Shown in pieces: positions 22,384-32,591 of a stretch of DNA of 64,000 nt. Under the pieces are notes generated by a model, which searched no databases, was not told the DNA's origin, and saw nothing but the letters and a program-made list of their open reading frames with translations. Position 1 is the first letter of the stretch; every line of letters begins with the position of its first letter. A program made the position numbers and the translations under genes. Source of the DNA: Gammaproteobacteria bacterium (GTDB lineage: Bacteria; Pseudomonadota; Gammaproteobacteria; Pseudomonadales; Azotimanducaceae); contig NZGG01000037.1 in NCBI GenBank assembly GCA_002690865.1, positions 1-64,000 of the forward strand. Reading direction: 5' to 3'.

Positions 22384-23693
22384 GGTGAATACCTATAAAC
22401 CAGGGATTTAAAAGCATCACCTCGTGCGCGATAATCTTCAAACATATCGAAACTCGCACATGCTGGAGAAAACAAAACGATATCTCTAGGTTTAGCTGAT
22501 TTTTTAGCTAGTGTTACAGCCCTTGCAAGAGTTGTGCATCTCTCCAAATCACAGAACTCACCAAGTGTCTCGCTAATTTCTTCTCTAGCTTCACCAAAAG
22601 CTATAAGTTTCTTCACAAAAGCTTTCACTAGGGGACTAAGATCAGAAAAACCTGTCTCTTTTGATACACCCCCCAAAAGGAGAATGATATTTCGTCCTAC
22701 TGCAAAACTTCTGATTGCAGCTTCGCAAGAGGCAATATTAGTTGCCTTAGAGTCATTATAGAAAGTCACATCATTGATTTTTTTAACTAATTCGCAGCGA
22801 TGTGGCAAGCCTCTAAAGCTTTTCAAATCCTCCAACATAGAAGCCATTTCGAGTCCAACAGCAGTCCCTAGAGCCAAAGCCGCCATGCAATTCGAAACAT
22901 TATGTGCTCCCCCAAGAGGTAATTGTTCCTGAGAGATTAGTTTTGTTCTACCCTGATGAATAACACCATCGATTATCCCAAAATCTCCCAAAGACTTAGG
23001 CTTATCCTGTCCAAAGGAAATACTTGAGCTTTCCGTTGGGATCGAATAATCCCATTGAAGCTGACGATTAATAATTGCAGTCTCACAATTCTGATATACG
23101 TTACCTTTTACTTCATAATAATCATCCAAAGAATTATAACGATCGAGGTGGTCGGGAGATAAATTCAAGACTACTGAAGCTACTGTAGGCAGATTAGTAG
23201 CTAATTCAAGCTGGAAACTGGATACTTCAAGAATATATAATTTTGCTAACTCCGTAAGCACATCGAGACAAGGTTTGCCAATATTCCCACCAACAAAAAC
23301 ACCTGCGCTCTGACAGCTAGCCAAATGGCCAAGCATCGCCGTGACAGTACTCTTTCCGTTAGATCCAGTTATTGCGACCATGGGTGCGTTAGCTAATTGT
23401 CCAAACATTGCCACGTCCCCTGTGACAGGTATATCAAGTTTGCTAGCCTCAACAAGACAGGGATTGGATAAAGCAACTCCTGGACTAACAACTATTTCAC
23501 TAGCCCCAAGAATAATCTCTGAATTAGGCCTACAAAAAGAAACATCAGGATTAATTTTCCGTAATGATGCGAGGCGCTTCGGAGAGGGATTATCATCAAT
23601 GATAGTGTAATTAAGACCCTTACTCTCAAAAAATTGCGCGCAACTAAGACCAGTCGCGCCCAAACCAAAAATCAATTTATAATCCTGCAACAA
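22380..23693 (-). CDS. murD: UDP-N-acetylmuramoylalanine--D-glutamate ligase
   Basis: AITGSNGKSTVTAMLGHL, VLNLSPDHLDRY, NDSKATN, FSPACASFDMFEDYRARGDAF. Confidence 0.98.
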   Translation of the reverse strand: MLQDYKLIFGLGATGLSCAQFFESKGLNYTIIDDNPSPKRLASLRKINPDVSFCRPNSEIILGASEIVVSPGVALSNPCLVEASKLDIPVTGDVAMFGQLANAPMVAITGSNGKSTVTAMLGHLASCQSAGVFVGGNIGKPCLDVLTELAKLYILEVSSFQLELATNLPTVASVVLNLSPDHLDRYNSLDDYYEVKGNVYQNCETAIINRQLQWDYSIPTESSSISFGQDKPKSLGDFGIIDGVIHQGRTKLISQEQLPLGGAHNVSNCMAALALGTAVGLEMASMLEDLKSFRGLPHRCELVKKINDVTFYNDSKATNIASCEAAIRSFAVGRNIILLLGGVSKETGFSDLSPLVKAFVKKLIAFGEAREEISETLGEFCDLERCTTLARAVTLAKKSAKPRDIVLFSPACASFDMFEDYRARGDAFKSLVYRYSP

Positions 23694-23700
23694 AATCAGG

Positions 23701-25155
23701 CTACCCTTTAGACACAGTAGAGATATACCTCTCTACTGTGTCCAAATCATTGAAAAACTTTTTGTTTCCACGAACTTCTTGGTACAACTCGTGACCTTTA
23801 CCCGCAATCAAAATTACATCATTTTGATCTGCCTCACTAATAACTTTCTTTATTGCCATCTCTCTAGACAACTCAATAATATAAAATTCAGAATCCTTAA
23901 TCCCCTTTACAATATCGTTTGCTATTTCCTCCGGCTCTTCAAAACGAGGGTTATCGCTTGTAATGATGAGACGGTCTGCCAGTTCAAAAGCAATCTCTCC
24001 CATTTCTCTTCGCTTACCTTTATCCCGTCCGCCTCCACAACCAAAAACACACCATATCTTTCCAGGGAAATGTGATCGCAATCCAAGTAGAACGCTTCTT
24101 AGCGCGGCAGGTGTATGTGCATAATCAATAACAATGGATGGACAATCTGTCCTGCGAAGCACATGCATTCGACCGGGTAAAGTCCTAAGTTCTCCTAAGG
24201 CACTTGTTAACTCCTTAAAATCAAATCCCAAGGCACCGAGAACACCTGCAGCTGCTAACAAATTACTAACATTAAACTCACCCATTAAATTAGACTTTAG
24301 AGTGGCCTTACCCCATGGACTGTCAATTGTGAACGACATACCAGATTCATTAAGGTCTATGGAGCTTGCAACAACATCTGATTTAGTCGTAAAGCCATAG
24401 AAAATCTTCTCAGCACAGACATTCTTAGATATATCTTCACAGTGAATATCATCAGCATTGAGGACAGCTATTTCCAGCTCTGGCCACTGCATAAGCCGTC
24501 TTTTTGCATTCAGATAACTCGCCATCGATGGGTGATAATCAAGATGGTCTCGCGAGAGATTTGTATAAGCGGCAATTTTGATTTTGGTACCATCCAAACG
24601 CATCTGGCTTAGCCCATGAGATGATGCTTCTAAAGCAGCCATAGTACATCCTTTACTCAAAAGCGAAGCAAGATTAGACTGAAGAGTGATTGCATCCGGA
24701 GTCGTTAATCCCTCTATTTTTTCAATATCGAGTGCACTCGGAAAGCCCACTCCTAAGGTGCCCACTACACCACATTGAGTTCCAAGATTATTTGCTGTGG
24801 TTGCCACAAAGTTAGCAACTGACGTCTTACCATTAGTTCCAGTCACGGCGAAAACAGTCAGCTTTTTTGATGGATCCCCAAAAAACCGACTAGCTATCTG
24901 TCCTCTCTGATTTTTCAGATCATCAACCATAATAATTGGAATAGACCGAGAACTAGATGGGATGGGGCCGTCGCAAAGGATGGCTGCAGCACTTTGTTCA
25001 ACCTCACTTACATATTTTTTCCCATCATTTTTTTGACCACGTATCGCAATATATAGGCATCCGTTTGACACTTTACGAGAGTCATCAGTAATACCACGAA
25101 TGAACACATCCTCATCTAAGGTAATATTAGGAAGTAGTTCGCTTAGCATAGTCAT
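23701..25155 (-). CDS. murE: UDP-MurNAc-tripeptide synthetase (mDAP-adding)
   Basis: AVTGTNGKTSVANF, DHLDYH, meso-DAP specificity motif TSDNPRFEEP. Confidence 0.97.
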   Translation of the reverse strand: MTMLSELLPNITLDEDVFIRGITDDSRKVSNGCLYIAIRGQKNDGKKYVSEVEQSAAAILCDGPIPSSSRSIPIIMVDDLKNQRGQIASRFFGDPSKKLTVFAVTGTNGKTSVANFVATTANNLGTQCGVVGTLGVGFPSALDIEKIEGLTTPDAITLQSNLASLLSKGCTMAALEASSHGLSQMRLDGTKIKIAAYTNLSRDHLDYHPSMASYLNAKRRLMQWPELEIAVLNADDIHCEDISKNVCAEKIFYGFTTKSDVVASSIDLNESGMSFTIDSPWGKATLKSNLMGEFNVSNLLAAAGVLGALGFDFKELTSALGELRTLPGRMHVLRRTDCPSIVIDYAHTPAALRSVLLGLRSHFPGKIWCVFGCGGGRDKGKRREMGEIAFELADRLIITSDNPRFEEPEEIANDIVKGIKDSEFYIIELSREMAIKKVISEADQNDVILIAGKGHELYQEVRGNKKFFNDLDTVERYISTVSKG

Positions 25156-26801
25156 CTCGCAACCACCAGAGACTGTTTTGGCGGAATATTCAATACTCGC
25201 AGTGCACTGGACATTACCCGAGAAAAAACTGGTGCGGCTATCGCACCACCTCCATACTCTTTTGTGCTTGGCTCATTTATTAACACCACACCCACTAACA
25301 ATGGATTATCTACTGGCGTCATCCCTGCGAAAAATGCTAGATGCGCTGTATCCTCGTAACCAGCTCTCCCAATCTTACGAACTGTCCCCGTCTTTCCTGC
25401 AACATCATAAGCAGCAATAGCCGCTTTACTACCAGTCCCACTATCAACCACACTCTTCAACATTAGTTTTATCTCATTAGCGATAACTGGATCCAAAACT
25501 CGTTTTTCAGATACTCTTGGGTTTTTTAAGAGCGTAGCATCACGCTTTATTCCCCCCGACCCAATAGTTAGATATGCAGTTGCAAGTTGAAGTGGCGTTA
25601 CGGTCAACCCATAACCATAGGCAAAAGTCGCTCTTTCGATATCTGTCCATCTTCTGTGATCAGGAAGTGTACCTGTGCGCTCACCAGGAAAACCAAAACC
25701 AGTATCCTGACCAAACCCAATATTCTGGAATAGCTCTCTGACTGAGTGTTCATTGAGAGTAAGTGCAAGCTTACTGATTCCTACCTGACTCGATAGGGCA
25801 ACAATTTGAGAAAGATTAATGATCCCTCGATTAGAAGGATCACGCACGGTAAAGTCTCCGACTCTCACAAAACCAGGGTTCGTATCAATCTCGCTATCCA
25901 CGAGGTACCCTGCCTGAAGAGCGGCGGCTACAGTGAAGGGCTTTACAGTAGATCCCGGCTCAAATTGATCAGTAACTGCTCTATTTCGTAATGTTGCATG
26001 ATCAAGAATAAACCTATTATTAGGATTATAGGAGGGCTGATTAACCATGCTAAGAATCTGTCCAGTACGCACATCTAGAATAACGATCGAACCCGATGCG
26101 GCACTGTAATGTGCAATAGCTGATTTAAGTTCACGATATGCCAAAAACTGAAGACGCAGATCAATACTCAAATCTAAATTTCGTCCAGGGATGGCTTCCT
26201 CGACCGGCATCAAATCTCTAATAATTTCGCCATGCAAATTCTTCAACACCTTCTTTTTTCCAGAAGATCCGGCAAGCCACTGGTCAAAAGCAAGCTCAAG
26301 ACCTTCCTGACCCCGATCATCAATATCAGTAATCCCTACCACATGAGCAGATACCTCTCCCGCTGGATAGTAGCGGTGATACTCTTTTTCCCCAAACACG
26401 CCCTGTACACCCAAAGATATAGCCTTTTGGGCGTCTGGCGGCGGCATATGTCGTCTCAAGTACACAAAATCGCGATTTTGTGCTCGATCTATTTTTTTCC
26501 TAAATTCATCAAATGGAATGCCAAGATGCTCCGAGAGGCGAAGTAGTTGACCCTGATCAGCAATAATCTTTTTTGGGTTTGCCACTAAAGATATAACCGG
26601 CGAGCTTACCGCCATTGGTTTACCCCGCTTATCTCGGATCATTCCGCGGTGTGCATTAATTCTCTCCATGCGGATTGTGCGAGCATCGCCCTGATCCTGG
26701 AGGAAATCTTTCTCAATTAAATACAAGTATCCTAAACGAGCCTCCAAGCCAACAGCCGCGATAAAAACTGCAAATACGACTAGCCAAACGCGAATACCCA
26801 T
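25152..26801 (-). CDS. ftsI: Division-specific transpeptidase FtsI/PBP3
   Basis: FEPGSTVKPF SxxK motif, AGKTGTVRK KTG motif, TM anchor. Confidence 0.97.
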   Translation of the reverse strand: MGIRVWLVVFAVFIAAVGLEARLGYLYLIEKDFLQDQGDARTIRMERINAHRGMIRDKRGKPMAVSSPVISLVANPKKIIADQGQLLRLSEHLGIPFDEFRKKIDRAQNRDFVYLRRHMPPPDAQKAISLGVQGVFGEKEYHRYYPAGEVSAHVVGITDIDDRGQEGLELAFDQWLAGSSGKKKVLKNLHGEIIRDLMPVEEAIPGRNLDLSIDLRLQFLAYRELKSAIAHYSAASGSIVILDVRTGQILSMVNQPSYNPNNRFILDHATLRNRAVTDQFEPGSTVKPFTVAAALQAGYLVDSEIDTNPGFVRVGDFTVRDPSNRGIINLSQIVALSSQVGISKLALTLNEHSVRELFQNIGFGQDTGFGFPGERTGTLPDHRRWTDIERATFAYGYGLTVTPLQLATAYLTIGSGGIKRDATLLKNPRVSEKRVLDPVIANEIKLMLKSVVDSGTGSKAAIAAYDVAGKTGTVRKIGRAGYEDTAHLAFFAGMTPVDNPLLVGVVLINEPSTKEYGGGAIAAPVFSRVMSSALRVLNIPPKQSLVVAR

Positions 26802-27106
26802 TAATTTTTTCTCACCAGAATAACTTTGGTCACATCTGGAGGGATCATATTAAGCTCATCACGCGCGACCTGATGAAGTCTTCCGTTATTCGCCAAAGCG
26901 CTTTGCTCCAACAAAAGCTTTTCATGTTCGCTTTGGAGATTATCTTGCTCTTGCTGAAGCACTTGAATCTCACGGTACATGTTTCTAGTTTGATGAGATG
27001 CTGCAATTACACCTAAAGCTGAGGAGACTAAAAAGACTCCAGTAAAAACAATAAAAATACGTCGTCCGCACCATAACCAATGAAAAGTTTCTACCAAGGG
27101 ATTCAT
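26801..27106 (-). CDS. ftsL: Cell division protein FtsL
   Basis: Short single-TM coiled-coil protein between rsmH and ftsI. Confidence 0.9.
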   Translation of the reverse strand: MNPLVETFHWLWCGRRIFIVFTGVFLVSSALGVIAASHQTRNMYREIQVLQQEQDNLQSEHEKLLLEQSALANNGRLHQVARDELNMIPPDVTKVILVRKN

Positions 27107-28023
27107 ACGGTTTTCTCGGCAACTCGCATAATGGCACTACGAGCTCTATTATTACCAACTACTTCCGCGTTGCTCGGTCGGGTAGCCTTACCAATTGACT
27201 TTAGTCGTCTATCAACTTTGTCATCTGGAATTGGTAATCTTGCGGGCAAAGACCCAACTTCCATTTCTCGAATGAAATGCTTAACTATTCTATCTTCTAA
27301 AGAATGAAAGCTAATCACGACTAACCGTCCCCTAGAAGCCAGTAAATCTACAACGTCAGCTAGACATCCTTTTAACTCATCTAATTCATTATTAATGTGT
27401 ATACGAATAGCTTGGAAAGAACGAGTCGCGGGGTGTTTCCTGTATTCTCTCGAAGGTACTGCAGATTCTATTACCTGTACTAGTAATTTCGTCCTATCTA
27501 TTTTCTGAGCCGTACGAACTTCTATTATCTTTCGTGCTATCCGTCTTGCAAATCTCTCCTCCCCATAGGTACGCAATACTTGTACGATTTCTGCTTCTGA
27601 CGCTTTCTGTATCCAATCAGTGGCAGAAATACCCTGCGTGCTATTCATTCGCATATCGAGCGGACCATCTTTCGAGAAGCTAAACCCACGTGCAGCCGAA
27701 TTAATTTGTGGCGAAGAAACGCCAAGATCAAGCAGTATTCCATCCACTTTTTCCATATTGTACTTCTGAATATGTTTTGCGATCTGAACAAAAGAACCAT
27801 GTACAATTGTGACCCTTTGGTCCTGAGAAAATCGTCTTTTAGCGTCAAGTATTGCATCAGGATCTTTATCTATTACTAATAACCTGCCCTGAGCATCCAT
27901 TTTATCGGCTATAGCTTGACTGTGGCCGCCTCTGCCATAGGTACAATCCACGTATCTCCCTTTTGGCTTTATCAGAAGAGCATCAACGGCTTCTTGGATT
28001 AGTACAGTATTGTGAGCAAGCAC
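27103..28023 (-). CDS. rsmH: 16S rRNA m4C1402 methyltransferase
   Basis: YVDCTYGRGGHSQAI, GILLDLGVSSPQI, VISFHSLEDRIVK. Confidence 0.98.
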   Translation of the reverse strand: MLAHNTVLIQEAVDALLIKPKGRYVDCTYGRGGHSQAIADKMDAQGRLLVIDKDPDAILDAKRRFSQDQRVTIVHGSFVQIAKHIQKYNMEKVDGILLDLGVSSPQINSAARGFSFSKDGPLDMRMNSTQGISATDWIQKASEAEIVQVLRTYGEERFARRIARKIIEVRTAQKIDRTKLLVQVIESAVPSREYRKHPATRSFQAIRIHINNELDELKGCLADVVDLLASRGRLVVISFHSLEDRIVKHFIREMEVGSLPARLPIPDDKVDRRLKSIGKATRPSNAEVVGNNRARSAIMRVAEKTV

Positions 28024-28035
28024 CTAGGACCTCTG

Positions 28036-28500
28036 CTATAGCGATAAAGATTTGAGTTCATCTGAAATCTCCAAACCAGTCGGCTCGGATAGCCAAGCAT
28101 CTCTTCTTAAAAACCAATGCTCCTCATCCCAAAGCTCTAACTTTGTCCCTTGCCCAAGCAGTACGCCTCTTTTACCAATCTGCGCGTACTCTCTAAGGGG
28201 CGGTGTGAGTAATATACGTCCGCTATTATCCATCTGAATATCTGTAGCATGCCCAATTAGCAAGCGCTGAACACGTCGAGTAGCTGCTTCAAAGCTCGAC
28301 AAACTTTCCACCCTCCGCTGGATGTCCTCCCAGTCAGGACGAGGGTATATCAGAAGACAATGCTCTTCAGTATCTATAGTAACTACCATTTCACCTGCAC
28401 AATGCTGAGAAAGTCGCTCACGATAACGAACCGGGATAGCCAGTCGTCCCTTAGCGTCTAAATTGATATTATTTACTCCTCGAAACAATTTTCTCAGCAC
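28036..28500 (-). CDS. mraZ: Transcriptional regulator MraZ
   Basis: MLRKLFRGVNNINLDAKGRLAIPVRYR...NSGRILLTPPLREYA. Confidence 0.97.
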   Translation of the reverse strand: MLRKLFRGVNNINLDAKGRLAIPVRYRERLSQHCAGEMVVTIDTEEHCLLIYPRPDWEDIQRRVESLSSFEAATRRVQRLLIGHATDIQMDNSGRILLTPPLREYAQIGKRGVLLGQGTKLELWDEEHWFLRRDAWLSEPTGLEISDELKSLSL

Positions 28501-28622
28501 CTTGAAAAACGATTAGCTAAAATGTGCCTTTAGGGAAAGGACATGCCTGCGCCAAAGAAGTCTGCGATCAAAATGCCAGCTCTCTGTCACGGTGATACAC
28601 TACAAATCTGAGTGATAAAATT

Positions 28623-28647
28623 CCCACAAAACTACACAAATACCCAC
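28623..28647 (-). promoter_or_regulatory. Candidate MraZ operator (direct repeats at 10-bp period)
   Basis: Reverse strand GTGGG-TATTT-GTGTA-GTTTT-GTGGG; three GTGKR units spaced by 5 nt upstream of mraZ. Confidence 0.7.
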
Positions 28648-28661
28648 TTTTTCCAACCTGC

Positions 28662-28690
28662 ACGATAGAAAGGGGACAACTTCTTGTCAA
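28662..28690 (-). promoter_or_regulatory. Candidate sigma70 promoter for mraZ/dcw operon
   Basis: Reverse strand TTGACA-N17-TATCGT just upstream of the MraZ repeats. Confidence 0.6.
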
Positions 28691-28883
28691 GCAGTTAAAA
28701 AGAACGAATTGTTGTTGAAACACAAGAACTTAAGAATCATTTTAATGAGTTACTTTGAGTAGACTGGATAAGATATGGTAATACAATTAGATAATGATCA
28801 TACTTAAAGTAATCTATAAAGAAGTGCCCCCATCTAAGAAATGATAGACTATTTAGATATAAAGGAAAACTTTTTTATAATTA

Positions 28884-29214
28884 GAGTTGACTATAAGCCG
28901 GGTTCTGTCGTGGACAATCATTCATCTACGATTCATGTCACCATGAATCTTAAGCGACCTACCCGAATCTAACCGCGGACAACAGTATACAGATTCCTAT
29001 TTGGTCTTGCTCCAGGTGGGGTTTACACTGCCATTTGTGTTACCACAAACGCGGTGCGCTCTTACCACACCATTTCACCCTTACCTTCATAAAGGCGGTA
29101 TATTTTCTGTTGCACTTTCCGTAGGCTCGCGCCTCCCAGGCGTTACCTGGCACCTTATCCTATGGAGCCCGGACTTTCCTCCCCCCATAAGGGCAGCGAT
29201 TGTCTAGTCAACTC
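28884..29214 (-). ncRNA. rnpB: RNase P RNA (class A)
   Basis: Reverse strand contains GAGGAAAGTCCGGGCTCC, GGAGCAAGACCAAATAGG and ACAGAACCCGGCTTATAG; complementary GAGTTGAC/GTCAACTC ends. Confidence 0.96.
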
Positions 29215-29245
29215 TCAGCCATAGGTTAAAGTGAATCTCGGATTA

Positions 29246-30103
29246 TCACAATTTATTTTTAAGCTCTAATCCAAAAGCGTAGAGACTTTTCCTCGACTGA
29301 CCGACAAGGCGAGATGCCACATCGGCGGCCTTACTGAGGGGTAGCTCACGAATTAATTCCCGCATAATATGCTCTGCTCCAATATCAATTAACGGAGCTT
29401 TATTTTTTTCCCCCTCAACTACAATCACAAATTCCCCCCTACAAGGAATAGTATCATTTTCGAATGCCGCTAAAATCGACCCTAACGTACCATAACAAAC
29501 TTGCTCATGAAGCTTGGTTAGTTCTCGAGCAATTGTTAAACCCCTATTCTCACCCATTGTTAAACTCATTGCATCTAACAGAGAAATAATACGATGAGGA
29601 GCCTCGTATAAAACAACGCTATGCTCTTCTCTCGCCAAACGTTCTAATGTTTCTTGACGCTTCTTCCCTTTGCTCGGAAGAAAACCTTCGAACAAAAAAC
29701 TTGCCGTTGGTACCCCGGAAACACTAATAGCTGCACTGAGAGCACTTGGACCAGGTATTGGTATAACCCTAATACCAGCGCTAAAAGCTTGTTTTACCAG
29801 GTGATAACCTGGATCAGAAACTTGAGGGGTGCCTGCATCAGAGACTAAGGCAACATCCAATCCACCCTTTAAATCAGAAATAACAGCTTTTGAAACCAGC
29901 TCTTCATTATAGTCGTGGTAGGCCCGAGTGCGGGTATTTACTCCCAATTGCCTAAGCAACGTCTTTGTACGGCGAGTATCTTCTGCAGCAATATAATCGA
30001 CGATAGATAGTATTCTACCAGCACGCATCGTCATATCTTCTAAATTCCCTATTGGCGTTGCAACCACGTAGAGATCTCCAAATGATTCTAAACTTTTCCT
30101 CAC
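29246..30103 (-). CDS. rsmI: 16S rRNA 2'-O-ribose C1402 methyltransferase
   Basis: LYVVATPIGNLEDMTMRA...AAEDTRRTKTLL...VSDAGTPQVSDPGYHLV. Confidence 0.97.
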   Translation of the reverse strand: MRKSLESFGDLYVVATPIGNLEDMTMRAGRILSIVDYIAAEDTRRTKTLLRQLGVNTRTRAYHDYNEELVSKAVISDLKGGLDVALVSDAGTPQVSDPGYHLVKQAFSAGIRVIPIPGPSALSAAISVSGVPTASFLFEGFLPSKGKKRQETLERLAREEHSVVLYEAPHRIISLLDAMSLTMGENRGLTIARELTKLHEQVCYGTLGSILAAFENDTIPCRGEFVIVVEGEKNKAPLIDIGAEHIMRELIRELPLSKAADVASRLVGQSRKSLYAFGLELKNKL

Positions 30104-30202
30104 ATTTTCCCCTCAATTAACAGAAACATCTGCATCGTAAATTTTCTAAGAAGAGGCTTTCATATATGTGATAATACCCTAAACAGTAATTTATCGATCT
30201 AA

Positions 30203-31990
30203 ATGCTAATACGTTACTTTTTAATCGCTATGTTTCTACTATTGAACGGATGTGCAACATCAATTGATAGAGTAGGTACCACCGTGGGGAAATCTTACGT
30301 TCCCAAAAGAAATACTAATTCGTTTCCCATAAGTACTGATGAATCTTTCGATTTGTTTAATACAGAGACCCAGCTAGCCGAAGCCACGCGAGCACTTGAA
30401 CAAAATGATCTCGCGCGAGCAAAATTAATTCTTCAACTAACGCCCCCCCCACAGGGAACCTTGATAATCGAATATCTACTCCTATCAGCACAAACTGCTC
30501 TAGAGGAAAGACTGGCCATATCTGCCTTATCCTTTCTCGCAGACAAGCGAATACAGAAAAGTAAACTGGAGAGGGATCAGAAAATCAAATTCACTAAAAT
30601 TAAATCTGATGCTTATCTTTTAAATCGCAGTTTCATTGCTAGTGCTAAAGAACTGATAAGTATTGATAGGTTACTTCAAGGTAATGAGCGTACCGACAAC
30701 CATGAAAGAATTTATGAGTTACTTATGGAAGTCCCTTCGAGGAGCTTGGCAATCCATGCGGACAAAGAGATAGAAAGTTCCGTGCGTGGTTGGCTTTCGC
30801 TTGCTGCTCTTACGAAACAAAATGAAAATGATCCTCTACTGCAATTACAGGCACTTAATAAGTGGAGACTAGCCTGGTCTCATCATACTGCCGCTAAAAT
30901 TATGCCCCGCAGCCTTGAAATGCTATCAAAAATAGTAAGCGAACGTCCTAACAAGATAGCGCTTTTCTTGCCGTTTCAGGGAGCCCTAAGTCCCGTTGGT
31001 AAAGCTATTAGAGATGGTTTCATCGCTGGATATTTCTTACATCAAGATGATGCTACGGTAATTCTTAGTTATGACACCACTAATGCGAACATGACCGACT
31101 TAATGAACCGCGCAAAAAAAGAGGGCGTGCAACTTATTATTGGTCCATTAAATAAAGATAATGTAACCGAAGTAGCAGCTATGGACCTAGAAATTCCCAC
31201 TCTTGCACTAAATAGAACATCAGATAGGAGTCTTAATGCTAAGTTATATCAGTTCGGACTAGCTCCAGAGGACGAAATTACTCAGGTGATCAAACAAGTT
31301 CAAAACGAGGGATTAAAAGATGCACTCGTTATCTATCCAGATAGCGTCTGGGGTACACGCAATTTTTCAGTATTCGAGCAAGGATGGGTGTTAAGCGGGG
31401 GGAACATAGTTAATAGTGCAGCCTTCTCTAAACAAAGAGATTATTCCAAACTGATTAAGGCGTTACTAAATATCGACAAGAGCGAAGAACGGGCCAAGGA
31501 ACTTCGGCGAATTACTGGCCATAGTTTCGAATTCACACCGCGTCGCAGACAGGATATCGACTTCATACTTCTGCTTGCAAATCCCGGTCAAGCACGCGGG
31601 ATCAATCCAACACTTGAACACTTCTATGCTGAAGATATACCAGTATATGCTACTTCTCATATTTACGAATCTAGCACATCCTGGATAGATGCAATTGATC
31701 TAGATGGCATTCAATTCTGTGATATTCCTTGGAAACTCACTACGTTCGATAGCGTGCAACAAGAAATCCAGAGTACATGGATCGGAGCGCAGGGGCGACT
31801 TGCAGCATTTTACGCTATGGGGCTTGACGCTTACCGTTTATATCCGCGCCTACAACAACTCAAAGAACTACCAAATCAAAAGTTATTTGGTACTACTGGA
31901 GTTTTAACAATAAGTCAAAACAACGTCATAAAACGAGAACTTTTGTGGGCTCAATTCAAAGATGGCAAACCCATAAGAATAACTTTCTGA
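30203..31990 (+). CDS. lpoA: LpoA-like PBP activator lipoprotein (LppC family)
   Basis: Lipobox LLLNGCA; PNKIALFLPFQGALSPVGKAIRDGF; located next to rsmI. Confidence 0.92.
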   Translation: MLIRYFLIAMFLLLNGCATSIDRVGTTVGKSYVPKRNTNSFPISTDESFDLFNTETQLAEATRALEQNDLARAKLILQLTPPPQGTLIIEYLLLSAQTALEERLAISALSFLADKRIQKSKLERDQKIKFTKIKSDAYLLNRSFIASAKELISIDRLLQGNERTDNHERIYELLMEVPSRSLAIHADKEIESSVRGWLSLAALTKQNENDPLLQLQALNKWRLAWSHHTAAKIMPRSLEMLSKIVSERPNKIALFLPFQGALSPVGKAIRDGFIAGYFLHQDDATVILSYDTTNANMTDLMNRAKKEGVQLIIGPLNKDNVTEVAAMDLEIPTLALNRTSDRSLNAKLYQFGLAPEDEITQVIKQVQNEGLKDALVIYPDSVWGTRNFSVFEQGWVLSGGNIVNSAAFSKQRDYSKLIKALLNIDKSEERAKELRRITGHSFEFTPRRRQDIDFILLLANPGQARGINPTLEHFYAEDIPVYATSHIYESSTSWIDAIDLDGIQFCDIPWKLTTFDSVQQEIQSTWIGAQGRLAAFYAMGLDAYRLYPRLQQLKELPNQKLFGTTGVLTISQNNVIKRELLWAQFKDGKPIRITF

Positions 31991-31999
31991 GGAAAATTT

Positions 32000-32581
32000 A
32001 TGTCGCTTTTATTAAAGGAAAACCCGACAAAACATAGCTCCAAGTCGATTACTCACTTTTTTATGATACTACTGATTTCAGTCTGTGTAGGATGTATCAG
32101 TAACTTAATTGAATACGAAGATTCAACTTATTCAAGGCTAGATGATGAAAGGAACGAAAAGTTAGCCCTAAAGAATATTAAATCGGTACTCTCAAGCCTC
32201 CAAGGCACCAACATACATGTGAAGAGTTTCAAAGGAACTGTATTAATTACGGGACAAGTTATCTCCCAGGACTATATATCCCTCGCGACCAACGCGGTAG
32301 AAAGCATGCGTAATGTGGCGGCCGTACATAATGAGCTTGTAATTGCGGGCCCCACTTCAATCATCTCGCGCACAAACGATGCTTATCTTTCGAGTAAAAT
32401 TCAAGCAAAGTTAGCCTCGTCCAAAGATATAGAAGCAAAGAGAATAAGAGTCGTAACTGAGAATGGAGTAGCTTATCTAATGGGTCACGTCACCCAACAA
32501 GAAGCTGAGATCGTGGTAGATGAAACAAAGCAAGTCTATGGTATCCAAAAGATAATAAAGGTATTCGAGTATCTAAACTAA
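32000..32581 (+). CDS. dolP: BON-domain lipoprotein (DolP/YraP-like)
   Basis: Lipobox-like VCVGCIS; two BON repeats (VKSFKGTVLITGQV and IRVVTENGVAYLMGHV). Confidence 0.88.
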   Translation: MSLLLKENPTKHSSKSITHFFMILLISVCVGCISNLIEYEDSTYSRLDDERNEKLALKNIKSVLSSLQGTNIHVKSFKGTVLITGQVISQDYISLATNAVESMRNVAAVHNELVIAGPTSIISRTNDAYLSSKIQAKLASSKDIEAKRIRVVTENGVAYLMGHVTQQEAEIVVDETKQVYGIQKIIKVFEYLN

Positions 32582-32591
32582 ATACATATTT

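Noticed and set aside
19806-25155. Possibility that the missing dcw enzymes are hidden as fusions
   Set aside because: MurE (484 aa), MurD (437), FtsW (385) and MurC (486) are all single-enzyme lengths with normal N- and C-terminal motifs.
29001-29207. 68-aa ORF on + strand
   Set aside because: Antisense to rnpB; protein-like appearance is incidental.
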